Assembly: GCA_965218045.1 (NCBI GenBank)
Contig: CBDCJX010000012.1
Coordinates: forward strand, 1 to 64,000
From: CAVRCA01 sp965218045
GTDB taxonomy: Bacteria; Pseudomonadota; Alphaproteobacteria; Acetobacterales; Acetobacteraceae
Reading direction: 5' to 3'
DNA length: 64,000 nucleotides
Within the stretch, counting starts at the first letter, position 1. Every line of letters starts with the position of its first letter. The notes beneath the pieces were generated by a model, which ran no database searches, was not told the DNA's origin, and saw only the letters and a program-made list of their open reading frames with translations. A program made the translations under genes and the position numbers. Positions 62,728 to 64,000 of this stretch are shown piece after piece.

Positions 62728-64000
62728 CCGAGGAGGCACCAACCCGGCCCGAAAACGCGCCAGAACCGACCCCGCCCGCTGCTACCGGAGCGAGTGTCAT
62801 CGAGCAAGGCTTGGAAACCACGCCCCTCAGTCCGGGCGTCTATCGGATGCTCGATATACGCGGTGAGGCGCTCTATGTCGGCAAGGCGCGCAGCCTGCGC
62901 AAGCGAGTCGCGGCATACGTGCAGGTGGCGCGCCTGCCCGAGCGGCTGCGCCGGATGGTGTCGGAAACGGCGGCGATGGAGATCGTCACCACCCATACCG
63001 AGGCCGAGGCGCTGCTGCTCGAAGCCAACCTCATCAAGCGCCTCAAGCCGCGCTTCAACATCGTCCTGCGCGACGACAAGTCCTATCCCTGGCTGATGCT
63101 GACCGAGGATCACCCCTATCCGCAGATCGCCAAGCATCGCGGGGCGCAGGTGCGGCGGGGCAGCTATTGGGGGCCGTTCGCCTCCGCATGGGCGGTGAAC
63201 CAGACCGTCACCGCGATGCAACGCGTGTTCCTGCTGCGCTCGTGCCAGGACACGGTGTTCGCCAACCGCACCCGGCCTTGCCTGCTGTTCCAGATCCGCC
63301 GCTGCTCCGCTCCCTGCGTCGGGCGGGTGACGGAACAGGAGTACGGCCGCCTGGTCGGGCAGGCGAAAGCCTTCCTCGTTGGTAAGGGCGCCGTGGTGCA
63401 ACGCGAGCTCGCCGCCGAGATGGAGCGGGCGGCCGAGGCGCTGGAGTTCGAGCGCGCCGCTGCGGTACGCGACCGCATCCGGGGCCTCACCTTCGTGCAG
63501 GGCTCGGGTGTCATCAACCCGGCGAGCCTGCAGGATGCCGACGTGATCGCCGCCTGGCAGATTGCCGGGCAGACCTGCGTGCAGGTGTTCTTCGTGCGCG
63601 GCGGGCGCAACAACGGCAACCGTGCATTCTATCCGACCCATGCGCGCAACGAGGAGGCCGCCGAGGTGCTCGGCGCCTTCATCGCCCAGTTCTACGACGA
63701 CAAGCCGCCGCCGCCGCTGCTGCTGACCAACCATCCGCTCGCCGAGCAGGCGCTGATCGAGGAGGCGCTGGGGCTAAAAGCCGGGCGCCGGGTGGAGATC
63801 GCCGTGCCGCAACGGGGCGAGAAACGCGCGGTGATGCAGCACGCCGAACTCAACGCGCGCGAGGCGCTGGAACGCAAGCTCGCCGAGAGCGCCGGGCAGG
63901 CCAAGCTGCTGGAGGGCGTCGCGGCGCTGCTCGGCCTATCCGCCCCGCCCGAGCGGATCGAGGTCTACGACAACAGCCACATCATGGGCAGCGCGCCGTA
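62724..64000 (+). CDS. uvrC: Excinuclease ABC subunit C, 3' end outside window
   Basis: The visible 425 residues contain the N-terminal GIY-YIG-like nuclease (PGVYRMLDIRGEALYVGKARSLRKR), the FKARSPRFN-type segment (LKPRFNIVLRDDKSYPW), the cysteine-rich RTRPCLLFQIRRCSAPCVG, the UVR motif (ALEFERAAAVRDRIRGL) and the beginning of the RNase H-like domain (IEVYDNSHIMGS). UvrC makes both incisions in nucleotide excision repair. The ATG at 62724 follows folB on the same strand by 238 bp. Confidence 0.96.
   Translation, partial: MTEEAPTRPENAPEPTPPAATGASVIEQGLETTPLSPGVYRMLDIRGEALYVGKARSLRKRVAAYVQVARLPERLRRMVSETAAMEIVTTHTEAEALLLEANLIKRLKPRFNIVLRDDKSYPWLMLTEDHPYPQIAKHRGAQVRRGSYWGPFASAWAVNQTVTAMQRVFLLRSCQDTVFANRTRPCLLFQIRRCSAPCVGRVTEQEYGRLVGQAKAFLVGKGAVVQRELAAEMERAAEALEFERAAAVRDRIRGLTFVQGSGVINPASLQDADVIAAWQIAGQTCVQVFFVRGGRNNGNRAFYPTHARNEEAAEVLGAFIAQFYDDKPPPPLLLTNHPLAEQALIEEALGLKAGRRVEIAVPQRGEKRAVMQHAELNAREALERKLAESAGQAKLLEGVAALLGLSAPPERIEVYDNSHIMGSAP

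Noticed and set aside
1..64000. tRNA, rRNA genes or CRISPR arrays
   Set aside because: No cloverleaf-like sequences, rRNA signatures or regularly spaced repeats were noticed on reading; a tRNAscan or CRISPR search was not possible.

Overview
The window is GC-rich DNA, apparently from an alphaproteobacterium. A photosynthesis gene cluster with PpsR, an oxygen-dependent cyclase (AcsF) and a HiPIP, together with the general gene repertoire, suggests an aerobic anoxygenic or purple phototroph of the Acetobacteraceae/Rhodospirillales type. That placement is inferred from gene content and protein style; no rRNA is present.

Layout. 1-4.7 kb: ordinary chromosomal genes (polyamine-type binding protein cut by the window edge, two small envelope proteins, a 3-hydroxyisobutyryl-CoA hydrolase-like enzyme, a metallo-beta-lactamase-fold protein, a DMT transporter). 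5.1-14.0 kb: an exported redox locus with a SCO-type copper chaperone, a giant MnxG/McoA-like multicopper oxidase, an unknown protein, a beta-propeller protein, and a cytochrome c fused to a LivJ-type binding protein. Several reading-frame lesions suggest recent decay. 14.0-14.9 kb: remnants of an IS256-family and an IS5-like transposase.

14.9-35.3 kb: the photosynthesis cluster. A leftward unit ppsR-bchG-bchP-tspO diverges from a rightward unit bchF-bchN-bchB-bchH-bchL-bchM-lhaA-puhA-puhB-puhC-orf-acsF-puhE-hemA, followed by a HiPIP gene. Most genes overlap or nearly abut. They cover heme precursor supply (HemA), the bacteriochlorophyll branch (BchH, M, AcsF, NBL, F, G, P), reaction-centre H subunit and assembly factors (PuhA, B, C, E, LhaA) and redox/light repression (PpsR). 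An exact TGT-N12-ACA palindrome lies at the bchF start. The puf, crt, bchCXYZ, bchD and bchI genes are not in the window.

35.3-38.7 kb: a zone of deletion-scarred genes (serine hydrolase, COG4705 membrane protein, ABC ATPase fused to an unrelated tail) mixed with small secreted proteins. 38.7-48.1 kb: a two-component system, an intact COG4705 protein, a DedA protein and a TolC/adaptor/RND efflux operon. 48.1-54.0 kb: copper and electron-transfer genes (probable copA/copB remnants, cytochrome b561, lipoprotein, CueR-like regulator, copper P1B-ATPase, DUF4396 protein, Crp/Fnr regulator). 54.0-64.0 kb: housekeeping and catabolic genes (dapB, PRC-barrel protein, aminotransferase, membrane protein, atzG-atzE-atzH-like trio, a frameshifted LLM oxidoreductase, DUF1328 protein, SDR, folB, uvrC cut by the window end). 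I saw no rRNA, tRNA or CRISPR array.
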